The notes beneath the pieces are model-generated. The model made no database searches. It was given only the letters and a program-made list of their open reading frames with translations, and was not told the origin of the DNA. Below, in pieces: positions 20,336 to 30,281 of a stretch of DNA of 64,000 nt. Every line of letters begins with the position of its first letter. The first letter of the stretch is position 1. The DNA is from Phymatolithon calcareum (Eukaryota > Rhodophyta > Florideophyceae > Hapalidiales). The stretch covers positions 2,232,001-2,296,000 of the forward strand of contig OZ345374.1 of NCBI GenBank assembly GCA_977006965.1, in the 5' to 3' direction. Made by a program: the position numbers and the translations under genes.

Positions 20336-21343
20336 ATGGCATTCGCACCCCCAACACCGAAACCAGTTCCGAATGGCACCGCCAGCAACGGGGCGACGTT
20401 CGGAAAGTCGATATGCGAACTTGTGCTGCTCGGCACAGGCGTTTCGACCGGCCTACCGCAGATCAGTTGCGTCCTTCCAAGCGCAAGGCATCATTGCGCA
20501 GTATGTCATGACGGTCTGAAGAACGTGGATTCCCCAAATCGGAGGTGCAATGTTTGCGCCCTCTTGCGCATCGGCGGACGCACCGTGCTAATCGATTGCG
20601 GGAAGACGATACGTGAGTCCGCTTTGCGCTTCCTTCCTCGTCTTGGTGTTGGAAGTGTGGATGCCATTGTTCTCACTCATGGACACGCGGATGCAATGCT
20701 TGGTTTGGACGATTTTCGCGATTTGCAACTGCGCCCCCCGAAGGACGCTCCTCTGGCACCACCGACACCGGTCTTTCTCAGCGATGAAACTCACACGGCG
20801 TGCAAGCGAGTTTTCCCATATCTCATGCCCGGTCCCGGCGGCACAAAACCCGGAGCTGAGGGCGGTGTTGAACGGCGCGTGGCAAACATTGATTGGCGTC
20901 CATTTCCAGAAGGTGCATTCTTTACCCCATTTCGACCTCTCCCCGATATTGACGTCGAATTCATTCCGGTACCGCTGCTCCACGGTGGGGACTATATTTG
21001 TCTTGGGTTCATTATTCGCGTTGGCGGCACTGATGGTACTGTTATTGCTTACCTCAGCGATGTCAAGGAGGTCCCTACCGAGACAATGGATTTTCTGCGC
21101 ACATTCGACCACATCGATATACTCATCGTCGATGCGCTGGGGAAGAGGACTCACCAAACCCACTTCACTCTCGAGGAGGCAACCAACTTGGCGAGAGTAC
21201 TACGTCCTGGAATCACAAGATGCGTCGGAATGGGTTGTCGTCTCGGCCTACATGATGAAGTCAACTCGGAACTTCGCACTCTGCGCGACAGCGAAGGGCT
21301 CGATATCGAGCTCGGTTACGACGGTCAGCAAATACCGCTGTGA
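20336..21343 (+). CDS. MBL-fold metal-dependent hydrolase, PhnP-like
   Basis: 335 aa from ATG 20,336. The frame is open upstream but lacks an ATG. The metallo-beta-lactamase fold signature LTHGHADAMLGLDD is at residues 113-126, with metal ligands H115, H117 and D119. A preceding strand (VLIDCGKT) and an N-terminal Cys pair set (C54, C57, C71, C74 around RRCNVC) resemble the zinc-binding insertion of PhnP-type phosphodiesterases and their uncharacterised eukaryotic homologues. Further ligands are likely in PLLHGGDY and AYLSDVKEV. Length is close to that of eukaryotic members. The predicted role is cleavage of a phosphodiester, perhaps a cyclic nucleotide-like or phosphonate-derived substrate; the substrate is unknown. 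It appears soluble and intronless. Confidence 0.82.
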   Translation: MAFAPPTPKPVPNGTASNGATFGKSICELVLLGTGVSTGLPQISCVLPSARHHCAVCHDGLKNVDSPNRRCNVCALLRIGGRTVLIDCGKTIRESALRFLPRLGVGSVDAIVLTHGHADAMLGLDDFRDLQLRPPKDAPLAPPTPVFLSDETHTACKRVFPYLMPGPGGTKPGAEGGVERRVANIDWRPFPEGAFFTPFRPLPDIDVEFIPVPLLHGGDYICLGFIIRVGGTDGTVIAYLSDVKEVPTETMDFLRTFDHIDILIVDALGKRTHQTHFTLEEATNLARVLRPGITRCVGMGCRLGLHDEVNSELRTLRDSEGLDIELGYDGQQIPL

Positions 21344-22085
21344 CAGCGCGTCGTCGTCGGCACACGCGATGAGGTGGAGGGGTCTGGACCTGCGGCGATA
21401 TCAGTGAAGTTTGTGACGTCGTAACGGGGACATGGACGTTGTTTACGTGCCGCCCCGAGGCTCCCCGTCCGTCCTCGGACACGTATGAATAATTTTTTGA
21501 GTCACGGAATTTTCAGTATCTTCGCGACTGTTGTCTTGTTTCCGTCAGGTACAGCAATATTGTCGGAGAGTTCAACGATGTGGTCGTCATACATTGTCAG
21601 TCAAGAGATCCACAAGAACGTGCTCGAACGTACGGACAACGCCTCCATTGCGTTGTACGGTGCGACGGTCTCGGAGACCGTGTAGAGCCGCAGCCCTGTC
21701 CACCGTTGCACGCACGCCCGTTTCGGTAACGGCATTTGTCAGCACGCGTTCCGCAAATTACATTTATTTTTTCTCGTTCACCGCACTCCGCCCTTCGTTG
21801 CTCACCCTCCAGCCCTTGCATCTCATTACTCCACGTTCTAATTCGTGCCGTTTAAATCCTATTTGCGTGCGTGGCGCCGCACCAGCCCCCCACCTCCAAA
21901 ACAGACGATGACCTCCTCACGAGCTCCAACTCGACTCCACTGCGTTTTAGTCTCGGTGGCATAAACAAACCGTACCTTCCTACAAGACAACACCACTTGC
22001 CGAATCTATCTCACGTCCAAGGTACCCCGTACCAGCCTCCCGCGCATCGGCGTAGACGAACCCTCCCTCTCATTGTCCCATTAAC
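21344..22085. other. Intergenic, no supported gene
   Basis: About 740 bases between the hydrolase and the F-box gene. A 66-codon plus frame at 21,485-21,685 has no recognisable domain. The region probably holds 3' and 5' untranslated sequence. Confidence 0.4.
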
Positions 22086-23501
22086 ATGTGGCAGCGCTTT
22101 CGATTCTTACAAGACAGCGACCCTACTCTACTGCCCTCTCCTCCCTCCCCGCCAATGGCGACTGCGACGCCTACCCTCGCCTCGCTCCCTGACGAGGTGA
22201 TCCTACAAATCTTCCATGCGCTCCGCCCGGCATGCGAGTTCAATCAGCATGCTTCCTGGCGTTCCGCAGCCGCCTTCGGAGCTACCAGTACTCGCTTCAA
22301 CAATCTCTATCGTCGCAGTGTGTCCACCGTCGCCTTGCGCCCCGAGGACTCCGCTTTCTCCGCTGACGAAGTGCACGCTCTCGTCTCCGCCGCCGCATCA
22401 GAGCTTGTCTCTCTGGAAGTTGCCCGACCATGGGCACGAATCTCGGAGCCCGTCGCTCTGCTGCAGGCGGCCCCACCGCCCCGATTGCGCTCTCTGACGC
22501 TTGCGCAACTCACGTCGCGCTCCAACTTACATCCACAGGAACTTGTAGACCTGCTCCGCGTTCTCGGTCCCACTTTGGAAACTCTGTCCGTGAGCTACCT
22601 CTATCCGGTTGGTCATCTTCACAGCGTTCTCGGAGTGATATCGGAGTCATTTGATGCTCTGCTCGACCTCTCCCTGGAAAACCTCTGGATTCCACCGCAT
22701 GTGCAGGATCGTGAAGCGCTATTTGAGAGAACGTGGCGCCGCATCGGTGCAAGGCTGCGCGCTCTGAGTTTGCAAAAAGCACAGGAGAACATTTTTGATG
22801 CTGATTTTATGCGCAGCCTCAAGGCTCATTGTCCGCAACTCGACGATTTTACCGCTGATGGTAGCTGCTTTGCTTCGCCGTATATCCTATCAGAACATCT
22901 GGGTTCCATCCTTGGATCACAGCTGCGTGCTGTTTCCATTCGAAGCACGGCGCTTTGCGATATGGATGCTGCGACAATGCTATCCCGATGCCCACGACTG
23001 GAAGCACTCTCCCTTGTCGGCACGGCTTGCACTGCCGTGACATTCCGTCGCGTGATCAAGTTGCGCGGGTCTTGCCTCACTCGTGTGGAAATGTCGCACC
23101 TGCCGGATCTTGTGGATGCGGACATCGAGGAAGTGGAAAAGTCTGCACATAAACTTGTGGACCTTCGTCTGCGTCGGTGCGTCAAGCTCACTGACGAAGC
23201 GTTCACGCCAGAGCTTTGCGCGCGCTTGCATGTGATAGACGTCAGGGACTGCCCTGGCATAGGAGATCCGACGCTGCTGACATTTGCGAGTGTTTGCGCG
23301 GAACTAGAGGAGATTTACTTGAATGAAAGTACGGTGTCGGAAGCGGGAATTGCACAACTTTTGAGCAAATGCGGGGGAACTATGCGAGTTGTCGAAATGC
23401 GATTCAAGTCGGTATCTACCGCGCCGGCGCGAGCAAGTATTCGCAAATTGCTGTCGCTCTACTGCAGGTCTGGCGTTCTGGACCGTGCCGTGTTGGAGTA
23501 A
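22086..23501 (+). CDS. F-box/leucine-rich-repeat protein
   Basis: 471 aa from ATG 22,086; an alternative start at 22,155 (MATATPTLASLPDEV) would remove 23 residues and is equally good. The F-box is at about residues 30-75 (LASLPDEVILQIFHAL, then the SxxRFNNLYRR core). The remainder is a run of Cys/Leu-type LRRs of the AMN1/FBXL class, visible as CPxLExLSLVG, LVDLRLRRCVKLTD and LHVIDVRDCPGIGD. Predicted substrate-recognition subunit of an SCF (Skp1-Cul1-F-box) ubiquitin ligase. The chain is intronless and undisturbed. The target is not predictable from sequence. Confidence 0.82.
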   Translation: MWQRFRFLQDSDPTLLPSPPSPPMATATPTLASLPDEVILQIFHALRPACEFNQHASWRSAAAFGATSTRFNNLYRRSVSTVALRPEDSAFSADEVHALVSAAASELVSLEVARPWARISEPVALLQAAPPPRLRSLTLAQLTSRSNLHPQELVDLLRVLGPTLETLSVSYLYPVGHLHSVLGVISESFDALLDLSLENLWIPPHVQDREALFERTWRRIGARLRALSLQKAQENIFDADFMRSLKAHCPQLDDFTADGSCFASPYILSEHLGSILGSQLRAVSIRSTALCDMDAATMLSRCPRLEALSLVGTACTAVTFRRVIKLRGSCLTRVEMSHLPDLVDADIEEVEKSAHKLVDLRLRRCVKLTDEAFTPELCARLHVIDVRDCPGIGDPTLLTFASVCAELEEIYLNESTVSEAGIAQLLSKCGGTMRVVEMRFKSVSTAPARASIRKLLSLYCRSGVLDRAVLE

Positions 23502-23764
23502 CTTCGATCTTCTGCGAGGCATCGAGGAGCATGACAGATGGAAGTGGAGGCGAATATTTCACATTTATGTCGACTCTTTGCTTTGAAAGTCAAAGATCAG
23601 CTGAGCATAGAAAAGCAGTTGTTAGCCTAATTCAATCGAACATTATTTAACTTTATTAGAAACAGCTCTACGTCAGTTTTAATCTACGCTTGTCACTCGT
23701 TGCAACTCAGTATGTAACACAAGTCAAAACCTGGAGTCTGAGTTGAAAACAATTCTGTTTAATT

Positions 23765-24486
23765 TTAAAAATTTTTGGATCCGCTGTTTACAGCACCGAT
23801 TCCTGCCCAAAGCTCCATTTCATCTTTAGAAACAGGAGAGGCTTCCTCTTCGCTCTCTTGTATGCTCATATCTTTGATGTCTTCCCCTCCCTGAAGCTTC
23901 AAAACAGAACGAAAGGCACGCTGGAAAACACTTCGATCCCAGTTCCTCGTTTCGATGGGAGATACATCTTCTTCATCTATGTAATATTGTAAGCAAAAGC
24001 AACGTGGCGCTCGGTTCTGTTCTCCCAACTTTCTTCTCTTCTAGTAAACAACTTCTTTCCCTTTTGTGTTGGTTCTTGCTACTCCAGCTGTAGATCTTGG
24101 GGCAATGTACACTTCCCACAAAGAAAACGTTGGTAGCACCATCTATACCGAGGACACTGCCTTTGGAAGTTTTGATTTCATGTAACGTTTTCATTACGAT
24201 TCCATCGTGAATGGTAGTTAAATGTTTTCCGCCTAACAAGCGAGTATAGGAAAGCTTCCAAGCTGTCGTCCAGGGTGCTCAAAAAAGAGCGTTGCCGTTT
24301 TATGAATGGCTTGAGCGAAACAAGGTCGAGATCATGTTTGTCATTGGGTTCAAACCTGCGTTTTGATGCTTTGTCCTGCTTGGGGATGGACAGATCCAGA
24401 AAAGCCCCTCGAGGGTCCTGGTAGTCGAGTTGTAAACATCCAATAGACCGTAGAACGCTTTTGCAGTTTAGGATATGAGTGTTCAT
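23765..24486 (-). pseudogene. Possible hAT transposase remnant (DUF659-like)
   Basis: Three overlapping minus-strand frames give a protein-like product only if read across two frame changes (near 24,240 and 24,030). The middle part contains GSVLGIDGATNVFF followed by VHCPKIY, which resembles the D-containing DUF659 block of hAT transposases. No terminal repeats were found. It could also be an unrelated decayed gene; I rate the hAT reading as tentative. Confidence 0.3.
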
Positions 24487-24719
24487 GTTTGTTGGAGAAG
24501 GTAGAGTTATGTAGCACTGATTTCTCTTTATTGTATACTTGCAGCTATTTTTGACATGGTATACGACAGTTTTTGCTCATCACACTTGCTGTGTCGCGAG
24601 CTTATGGCTGTATTTCAGACGTTGCCCCCTAAGTTTTTTAAAGACAACTTAACCGCTAAGATCTGACGGGCATAACAATGAGCCCTGACAAGCATTTAGT
24701 TGTTGAATACAATACTTAC

Positions 24720-24870
24720 TTTTGAAATGCTGTGGAGACCTATGTAGTAGGAAGAGAAATAAGAAACACGAAAATCTTGAACGAAGAGTGGATTAATTAA
24801 TGCATTTGAACTTACCGTGTTACTCTTACGATGAGGCCTTGGGAGCTTTCAGAATAAAACTTTTCAAGTT
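24720..24870 (+). mobile_element. LINE family A 3'-end fragment
   Basis: Contains GGAAGAGAAATAAGAAACAC and, at about 24,828, ATGAGGCCTTGGGAGCTTTC followed by an A-rich end. The same ordered words occur in the 3' untranslated parts of the LINE copies at 38.4-38.6 kb (minus) and 53.0-53.2 kb (plus). Confidence 0.55.
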
Positions 24871-25883
24871 TATTCTTGTTGAAACAAATAACCGCCTGAA
24901 GTGCTATCCTTGAACTTAGGAGTAGTGGGAAAGTGGAACATGAAATGGCAAATGCAATAAAATACTGCACCATATCTAATACTCCGCAGCGTTACCCAAG
25001 GTTCGAAATGTGAAGTTTTTTAACCCAAGTTAATTAAAAGCCCCACAGACTTTCGAAATATCGTAGGTAGCAAGTTATGAATCCTCAGTTGCTACCTAGC
25101 CCTCAGTTGCTACCCAGCTCGAAACATGAAGTGCACGTTTCTAATAATTTCTAAAGGCAACGCCCGCCCTCTCACCAAGAATCGTTGCTCCGGCTCCCAA
25201 TCTCTCGCTCATGCAAATCGCTGAGGCTGGTCAGCTCCCAATTCCACGACACCCGCCGCAACGTCGCACGTCTCTCGCAAAGCATTCCGACGAAGACGAG
25301 CTTGGCCTGCTATCTTTTCGACGAAGTTAAGGTCGGCAACGGTCCCATTTACACGAACACCAACCCCAGGCCACTACATCCCCTAGTAACCAGACCATTT
25401 GAACCAGTGACGAAAATGGACGCCATGGACGCGACGACGGCAGCCGTCCGGCAGTCCCCACCCTGGCTCTAGCAGGATCTGTTGCTGTCATGCCCACGCG
25501 GTTGGCAGTGTCTGCGACCGCAGTGTCCGTTAACCGGCCGTTTCAGCGCTGAGAGTCGAGCCCGTTCTGACCGCAATACCGATTCAAGAGCCAACTGTAG
25601 ACGAGGGTATAAGTGCCGTAGAGGGTACCAAGCATGTCACACTCTGAAATCGCCAGGAATGTCTGAAAGTCTCTGGGAGGAACGCTGAATTGCCGGCGAC
25701 CTTTTCACATTTACTTGCGATTTCAGATTGTGATATGCTTGATATCGGGCGAGAATTTCTTGCCTAATATCTATCCTTCAACCCTCAATGCGAGGAATAC
25801 ATGACGCTGGAAAATGATGTCATGCTGGCAGGTATCATGGATAGGCATGTCCCAATCTGGTGTGAAGAGCATTAACACATGGT
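24871..25883. other. No supported gene
   Basis: A short direct repeat of CTCAGTTGCTACC occurs at about 25,084 and 25,103. A 95-codon plus frame at 25,185-25,472 has no recognisable feature. Confidence 0.4.
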
Positions 25884-26004
25884 GACCGGTAAAGAGGCGC
25901 CCTTAAAGAAGAACGTTGAGGCTAACTTGTGCAAACATCCCCATTCAGGATGTGTGCGCAAGTTCGCTTCCAGGTTCTTCTTCGAGCGTGCCCCGTTATC
26001 GGTC
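25884..26004. repeat. Long imperfect hairpin, precursor-miRNA-like
   Basis: Two 57-base arms (25,884-25,940 and 25,948-26,004) separated by a 7-base loop. By hand alignment 44 of 57 positions are Watson-Crick complementary and a few more could form G:U pairs. Size and mismatch pattern resemble a microRNA precursor or a decayed foldback element. Confidence 0.6.
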
Positions 26005-26013
26005 TGTCCGTCG

Positions 26014-26042
26014 CAGACTTCGCATTTAGAATGCGAAGTCTG
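26014..26042. repeat. Perfect hairpin, 13-bp stem, 3-base loop
   Basis: Arms CAGACTTCGCATT and AATGCGAAGTCTG around TAG. It starts ten bases after the longer imperfect hairpin. Confidence 0.9.
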
Positions 26043-26338
26043 AGACGAACAGGACAAAAGTGATCTGCCTACTATGTCGTTATGTGGAGCCGACAGTTGG
26101 TGGCCGTTTCCGTGCGCTGTCGCATCATTCGAATCTTTATGGCGGCAGTGCCGCCGTTTTCCCGAACTTTACGAACATGAAGAACACGGCAATGGGTTCG
26201 GCGAGACAAGTAGCGTTGCGTATCCACATGATGTCTCCTTTTTTCAAAACCTCCATCGCTATGAGCATGGATGCATTAGAGGTAACGCATCGATGTTCAT
26301 GACGAGGGAGGAAGAAAGGCACGACCACGCAAAGAGTG

Positions 26339-26426
26339 ATTGCAATACCGAAAGAAGAGGCAGGAGTAGAGGCCGCATGCATATGCATGCGGCCTCTACT
26401 CCTGCCTCTTCTTTCGGCATTGCAAT
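26339..26426. repeat. 88-bp spacerless palindrome
   Basis: Two 44-base arms meet at 26,382/26,383 with no spacer. They are exact inverted complements except for one position (26,347 against 26,418). The centre is GCATGCATATGCATGC. No coding explanation. Confidence 0.95.
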
Positions 26427-27269
26427 CCCTGGTGGTGTTGACCGACGCGATATCACAATGGGCAAATCAAACTTGGTGCATCTTTCGGCGTTGGGATTAG
26501 CCAGGCGGACATTGCACGTCTTCTGGATCATACAACTGGATCCGTGTCGAAGACTGTTGAATTGGCTGAGGGAAGGGTTTCACCCCAAGCTAATTTTTGA
26601 ACGAAAGTCCGCAATCCAGAGTACCTCCGCACAGCAAGCAAATCCACCCCTCAGTATTTAAACAGTGCTCCCATGTTAATAGCTGATCTTAATCGCTTGA
26701 GCTTGTCCTGCATGCAAACTACGCCAGCCCAATGCCGGTACCTCCCTTGCATCCACACCAGCAGTAGTCTCTGAGAGGGGCGTGCTAGATTTCAGCACCA
26801 ACGGGTTCATCAACGGACGCTGAGCAGCAGCCCCAGGGGGCTGCTCTCGTCATATTCTTGTATCAGGTCTCGCTGAGGCCATGCGGCCGAATGCTAAAGG
26901 TATGCTCAGCTTTTAGTTTAAATTATGCGAGGATTATTGTACTGGTTCCGATTTCCGGTTGACCCACAAATTGCATAACAACTCCGCACTGTATCTTCTT
27001 GACTGGATGGCTTGAGAAGGACACCTTGTCTGGAATTGTTCACTCAGTCCTATATCCGCCGAGAGATAGGAGCGAGCGCTCAAAATTTGTCGGACACGGT
27101 GCGAAACATCTGAGTCTGGCGCTCCCTGCTATCGAGGGACGATAACTCTAACGGCAATTCCAACGCGCATACTGATAGCCCCCGGTGCACGGTGCAACAG
27201 ATAGTTTCAAAACATTGCGTTGTCAAACGTGACATTCTGTACTGTACGTGTTGTGAAGACCAGGACAAG
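26427..27269. other. No supported gene; possible HTH-like fragment
   Basis: Just right of the palindrome a plus frame (about 26,455-26,605) reads QADIARLLDHTTGSVSKT, which has helix-turn-helix character, and ends after about 50 codons. It may be a transposase scrap. Nothing else is seen before the LINE tail insertion. Confidence 0.3.
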
Positions 27270-27314
27270 AAGAAGAAGTGGAGATTTTTATTATAGTGTT
27301 ACCAACGCATCTGC
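27270..27314 (-). mobile_element. 45-bp retroposed LINE tail with 13-bp target duplication
   Basis: The 45 bases match the recurrent LINE 3' end (GAAGAAG, then ACCAACGCATCTGC in plus orientation). They are flanked by identical 13-base repeats AGACCAGGACAAG at 27,257-27,269 and 27,315-27,327. Read on the minus strand, the insert ends in a TTC-type tail. Confidence 0.75.
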
Positions 27315-27389
27315 AGACCAGGACAAGCAGTTTATTCAAATTCTGACTCTACTAGTCGTTGCACAACAGAGACCTACTACAGTACGAAT

Positions 27390-28387
27390 CTATCTTCTCT
27401 TCGTAACTTTAGAAGGAGCAGATCTTCCACCACCGCTCTGCATAGTGCGGCTATGCTCCTCAAGCCAATCACTGTCTTTCGCCTGTGCAGTACCCGTTTC
27501 TTGGGTTGTGGCTCGTTTGTTAGGCTCCGCAGCCGGAGTCAGGAAGTAGGCGATAAGTGCCCCACACGCAAGCATGAACAAAATAACCAGCGTCAAAAAC
27601 GCGGTATTGTTGATGCTCTGCGGCCCCGCAACGGTATCAACCGTCGAATTAAAGAAAGTGTTTGAGTGACCGCGCAGTGCGCTACCGTCCGGGCTCTGTG
27701 CCTCATAAAAGACTGAGAGCGCGAGCTGAAACTTGCGGGTATCCAAGCGTTCGTTTGGTGTAAAGGAGTACGACATGCTCAACTCAGACCCGGCCGGGAC
27801 GGTCTGATTGACGCCCGTGTACGAAAAGTTCTGCACGTACATACCGAAGCGCATGTCCATATTTAGCGATCCCATGAGGCCCCACACATGATAGTTGGAG
27901 CGTCCCCCGTTCGCCAGAGCCACAAGTACGCTTACTTCTTTTCCGAGAGTGAGAGTGCGGTCTTCGCCCAGACCGTCGATGAACTTGGAGGCTATAGACA
28001 CATCCCGCGCAGGTGGTGGCAATGCCGTCAATGGATGCCGGTCTGGATGTATACGAGCAGAGTCGGCATCTTCGTCCATGGCGTCACCACCGTCTTCATC
28101 CTCTTCTTCTTCGGCCTGCTGGCCGACGGCGGCAGCGGCAGCCTCTTCGGCCAGAAGATCTTCCTCAGACGCTGTATCATCGGCTCGAACGACGGTTATT
28201 GCTGCAAAATGGATACCGTGCGATTATCGCCAGGCAGGATTTGAACGCGGTCAAAATAAATTCAGGTTAGTTCACAACGGGATCAGACGTTCTGAACGAC
28301 AAAATCTTGTACAATCGTACCTGGCGAAAGTAGCGCGCAAATTAGGAGCAGCAACGCGGCGAGCTTAAGCGCGCCCATTGACGCCAT
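27390..28387 (-). CDS. Translocon-associated protein subunit alpha (TRAP-alpha/SSR1)
   Basis: Subunit of the ER TRAP complex that sits beside the Sec61 channel. Built from two exons: 28,321-28,387 (start ATG 28,387) and 27,390-28,201, giving 879 coding bases and 292 aa. Exon 1 encodes the signal peptide core (LKLAALLLLICALL). Exon 2 continues with the acidic lumenal segment typical of TRAP-alpha (QQAEEEEDEDGGD), then an Ig-like lumenal domain with KFIDGLGED, SNYHVWGLMGSLN and the YSFTPNE motif. Four N-glycosylation sequons lie near 147, 154, 207 and 220. The membrane helix is at about 223-243 and a basic cytosolic tail follows. Splicing keeps phase 1 and the length is divisible by three, which supports the model. 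The gene is divergent from the phosphatase-like gene, with 463 bases between the start codons. Confidence 0.9.
28202..28320 (-). other. Intron of TRAP-alpha, 119 nt
   Basis: Minus-strand GTACG...TTTTGCAG. Phase 1. It lies between the signal-peptide exon and the rest of the protein. Both sides join in frame to give the expected signal peptide plus acidic segment. Confidence 0.85.
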
Positions 28388-28850
28388 TTCTGAAAACAAA
28401 TCCTCGCGTAGAGGGAAAAGCCAAACTGATGCAGAAGATGATCAAATATCGATGATCCACGGGACAGACACAACTTCAATAAAACATAGTTGATTGAACG
28501 GAACATGAGCGTTCAGATCAGCTGATCCAATATTTGATCCCATCTATGATCCATTTCGGAAATGATCTACTGTAGTTTAGTGAACTTGCGCTGTACAGGA
28601 CTGCACGCGCAAATTTACAGGGGCATGTCCTTGTCGTGTATGATACAAATTATGAATGGTTTGTATAAAGCAAATTATGATGTGTGGATGAACAGGAGTA
28701 TATTTTCGTTGACAACCTTGTCGTGGGTACTGTCCCCCACTGCAATAGTCTTCTCCTCGACATTGACAATGCCCCATCTCAACCTCGCCGCATTTTCTCT
28801 CTCCCCGCGCCCCACCCGAGCTCACCACTTCCCCTGCTCAACACCGCATC
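28388..28850. promoter_or_regulatory. Divergent promoter region, TRAP-alpha / phosphatase-like
   Basis: 463 bases between head-to-head start codons. Contains an inverted pair at 28,437-28,458 and 28,523-28,544 (GATCAAATAT against ATATTTGATC with repeated GATCC words), possibly the ends of a small decayed element. No clear TATA box could be fixed. Confidence 0.4.
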
Positions 28851-30281
28851 ATGGCCCAAAGCCCAGCCTTCCTTTCTCCCAGCATACCGCCTCTCCGCCG
28901 AGCTCGGCATCTTCCAAAACCCGTATGCCCGCGATGCGCGCATGCAGCCGACGGTGGGAAATCTCGGTCTGAACCCGCACTCCTCGCACAACTCCGCCCT
29001 GCACCACAACCGGAAAGTGTCGTCTTACGCGGCATCGCGCACGACATGGAACTGCTAGCAGCTTCCCAATCACTCTCCGCCATCACTGAATTGCGTGCGC
29101 ACATCGCTTTGCTCCGACGACATAAAGTCGCATTACTTCTCGATGATGTGGCGTGTCACATTCGCTGCGCTGCACACACACCTGTATCCACCGTACTCCT
29201 TGCAATTGCGACACGCGCAGACACCCTCGGCGCGGCATTGCTCGCCCTTCCCGCAGATGCCGACGACAGTACGTTACGTGCAGCCCTGCGCGGGCTTCTC
29301 TGGGAGGCGCGTGTGGCATTGGAACCTCTCGCACCAACACCGTGGACACGTGATGCGCTCGAACGTGCCCGAGGCGCTCTGCTTGATGTTGCTTGGCATC
29401 CCGCCGTGCAGCCGCCGGCGACTGCTGATACACTTCGCGCAGAGGTTTATGCCTTACTTGTTGAGAACACATTACTGGATGAATTGCGATCGCTGCGGTT
29501 GCTTGAACGTGCAGTTCGTGACGCGGTTTCGCATATCGGGCTAGGTGGAAATGAAGCGGTTGTAGCATTGGCACGCGCTGCGGCCGATTTGGGAATCGAT
29601 GATTACCGTGTGCGTGGAAAGACCCGAGTTGCGGACGCTGTGCAATCGGTGCGGGAAGCGGTGCGTGGCGTGCATGATGTGTCCGCGGAGGTGGAGAATG
29701 CATGTGATCGACTGCATCGTGCGCTGGTGGAGTCGTTGGAAACAGACCTTGTGGCACGCCGACCGCATGGACAGGCGATGTTGCTACGACCAATGATGCA
29801 TGACATACCCAATTTCGAAGTGGTGACTTCGCACATCGTGCGCGGAGGACAGCCGACTTTGCGCGGTGTGCACTGGCTTGTTGACTATGGTGTGCGTACA
29901 ATGGTCGATCTGCGCGGGTCGGATAGGGGGAATCAATGGTCGGGAGCGGATGGGTTTGCAATTGAATTGGATGATGGGGCTATTGGCGGACTGACGTGGT
30001 GTAATGTGGGGATTGAGGACTTTGGCACTCCGAGTTTCGACCAGGTTGAACAGTTTATCGACATCACTAATAGAGTTCGGGAAAAAGGAGGGGTGTGTTT
30101 TGTGCATTGTAAGGCAGGTATTGGGCGGACTGGGGTTATGGTAAGCTGTTGGCGAATACGACATGGTGAAAGTGCTGATGAGGCGTTGCGGAAAGAGCGA
30201 TTGTATAGCCCGGATGGCGGTGGACTGCAACAGGAGGAATTTGTGAGAGAGTATGCTAGTCTGTTTTCGAATAGACAGTGA
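28851..30281 (+). CDS. Tyrosine/dual-specificity phosphatase-like protein
   Basis: 476 aa. The C-terminal catalytic domain (about 320-470) has FVHCKAGIGRTG, the CX5R signature of cysteine phosphatases, with C420 as nucleophile and R426 for phosphate binding. The upstream WCNVGIEDFGTPS is a candidate for the general-acid loop. RGGQPTLRG and DLRGSDRG before it are typical of DSP/PTP-like proteins of the atypical class. Residues 1-320 are Ala/Leu/Arg-rich and helical with no recognised domain; the N-terminal 60 residues are basic and Pro-rich and could be an organelle targeting peptide. Predicted to dephosphorylate a phosphoprotein or phosphoinositide. ATG 28,851 is the first in frame. Confidence 0.8.
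   Translation: MAQSPAFLSPSIPPLRRARHLPKPVCPRCAHAADGGKSRSEPALLAQLRPAPQPESVVLRGIAHDMELLAASQSLSAITELRAHIALLRRHKVALLLDDVACHIRCAAHTPVSTVLLAIATRADTLGAALLALPADADDSTLRAALRGLLWEARVALEPLAPTPWTRDALERARGALLDVAWHPAVQPPATADTLRAEVYALLVENTLLDELRSLRLLERAVRDAVSHIGLGGNEAVVALARAAADLGIDDYRVRGKTRVADAVQSVREAVRGVHDVSAEVENACDRLHRALVESLETDLVARRPHGQAMLLRPMMHDIPNFEVVTSHIVRGGQPTLRGVHWLVDYGVRTMVDLRGSDRGNQWSGADGFAIELDDGAIGGLTWCNVGIEDFGTPSFDQVEQFIDITNRVREKGGVCFVHCKAGIGRTGVMVSCWRIRHGESADEALRKERLYSPDGGGLQQEEFVREYASLFSNRQ

Noticed and set aside
20588-21407. Long frames on both strands overlapping the MBL hydrolase
   Set aside because: They lack motifs, and the MBL frame explains the region.
21485-21685. 66-codon frame between the hydrolase and F-box genes, considered as an Sm-like protein
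   Set aside because: No Sm1 or Sm2 motif could be aligned on either strand.
29083-29961. 292-codon minus frame opposite the phosphatase gene
   Set aside because: Shadow frame: His/Arg/Pro-biased, while the plus strand carries clear CX5R phosphatase motifs.
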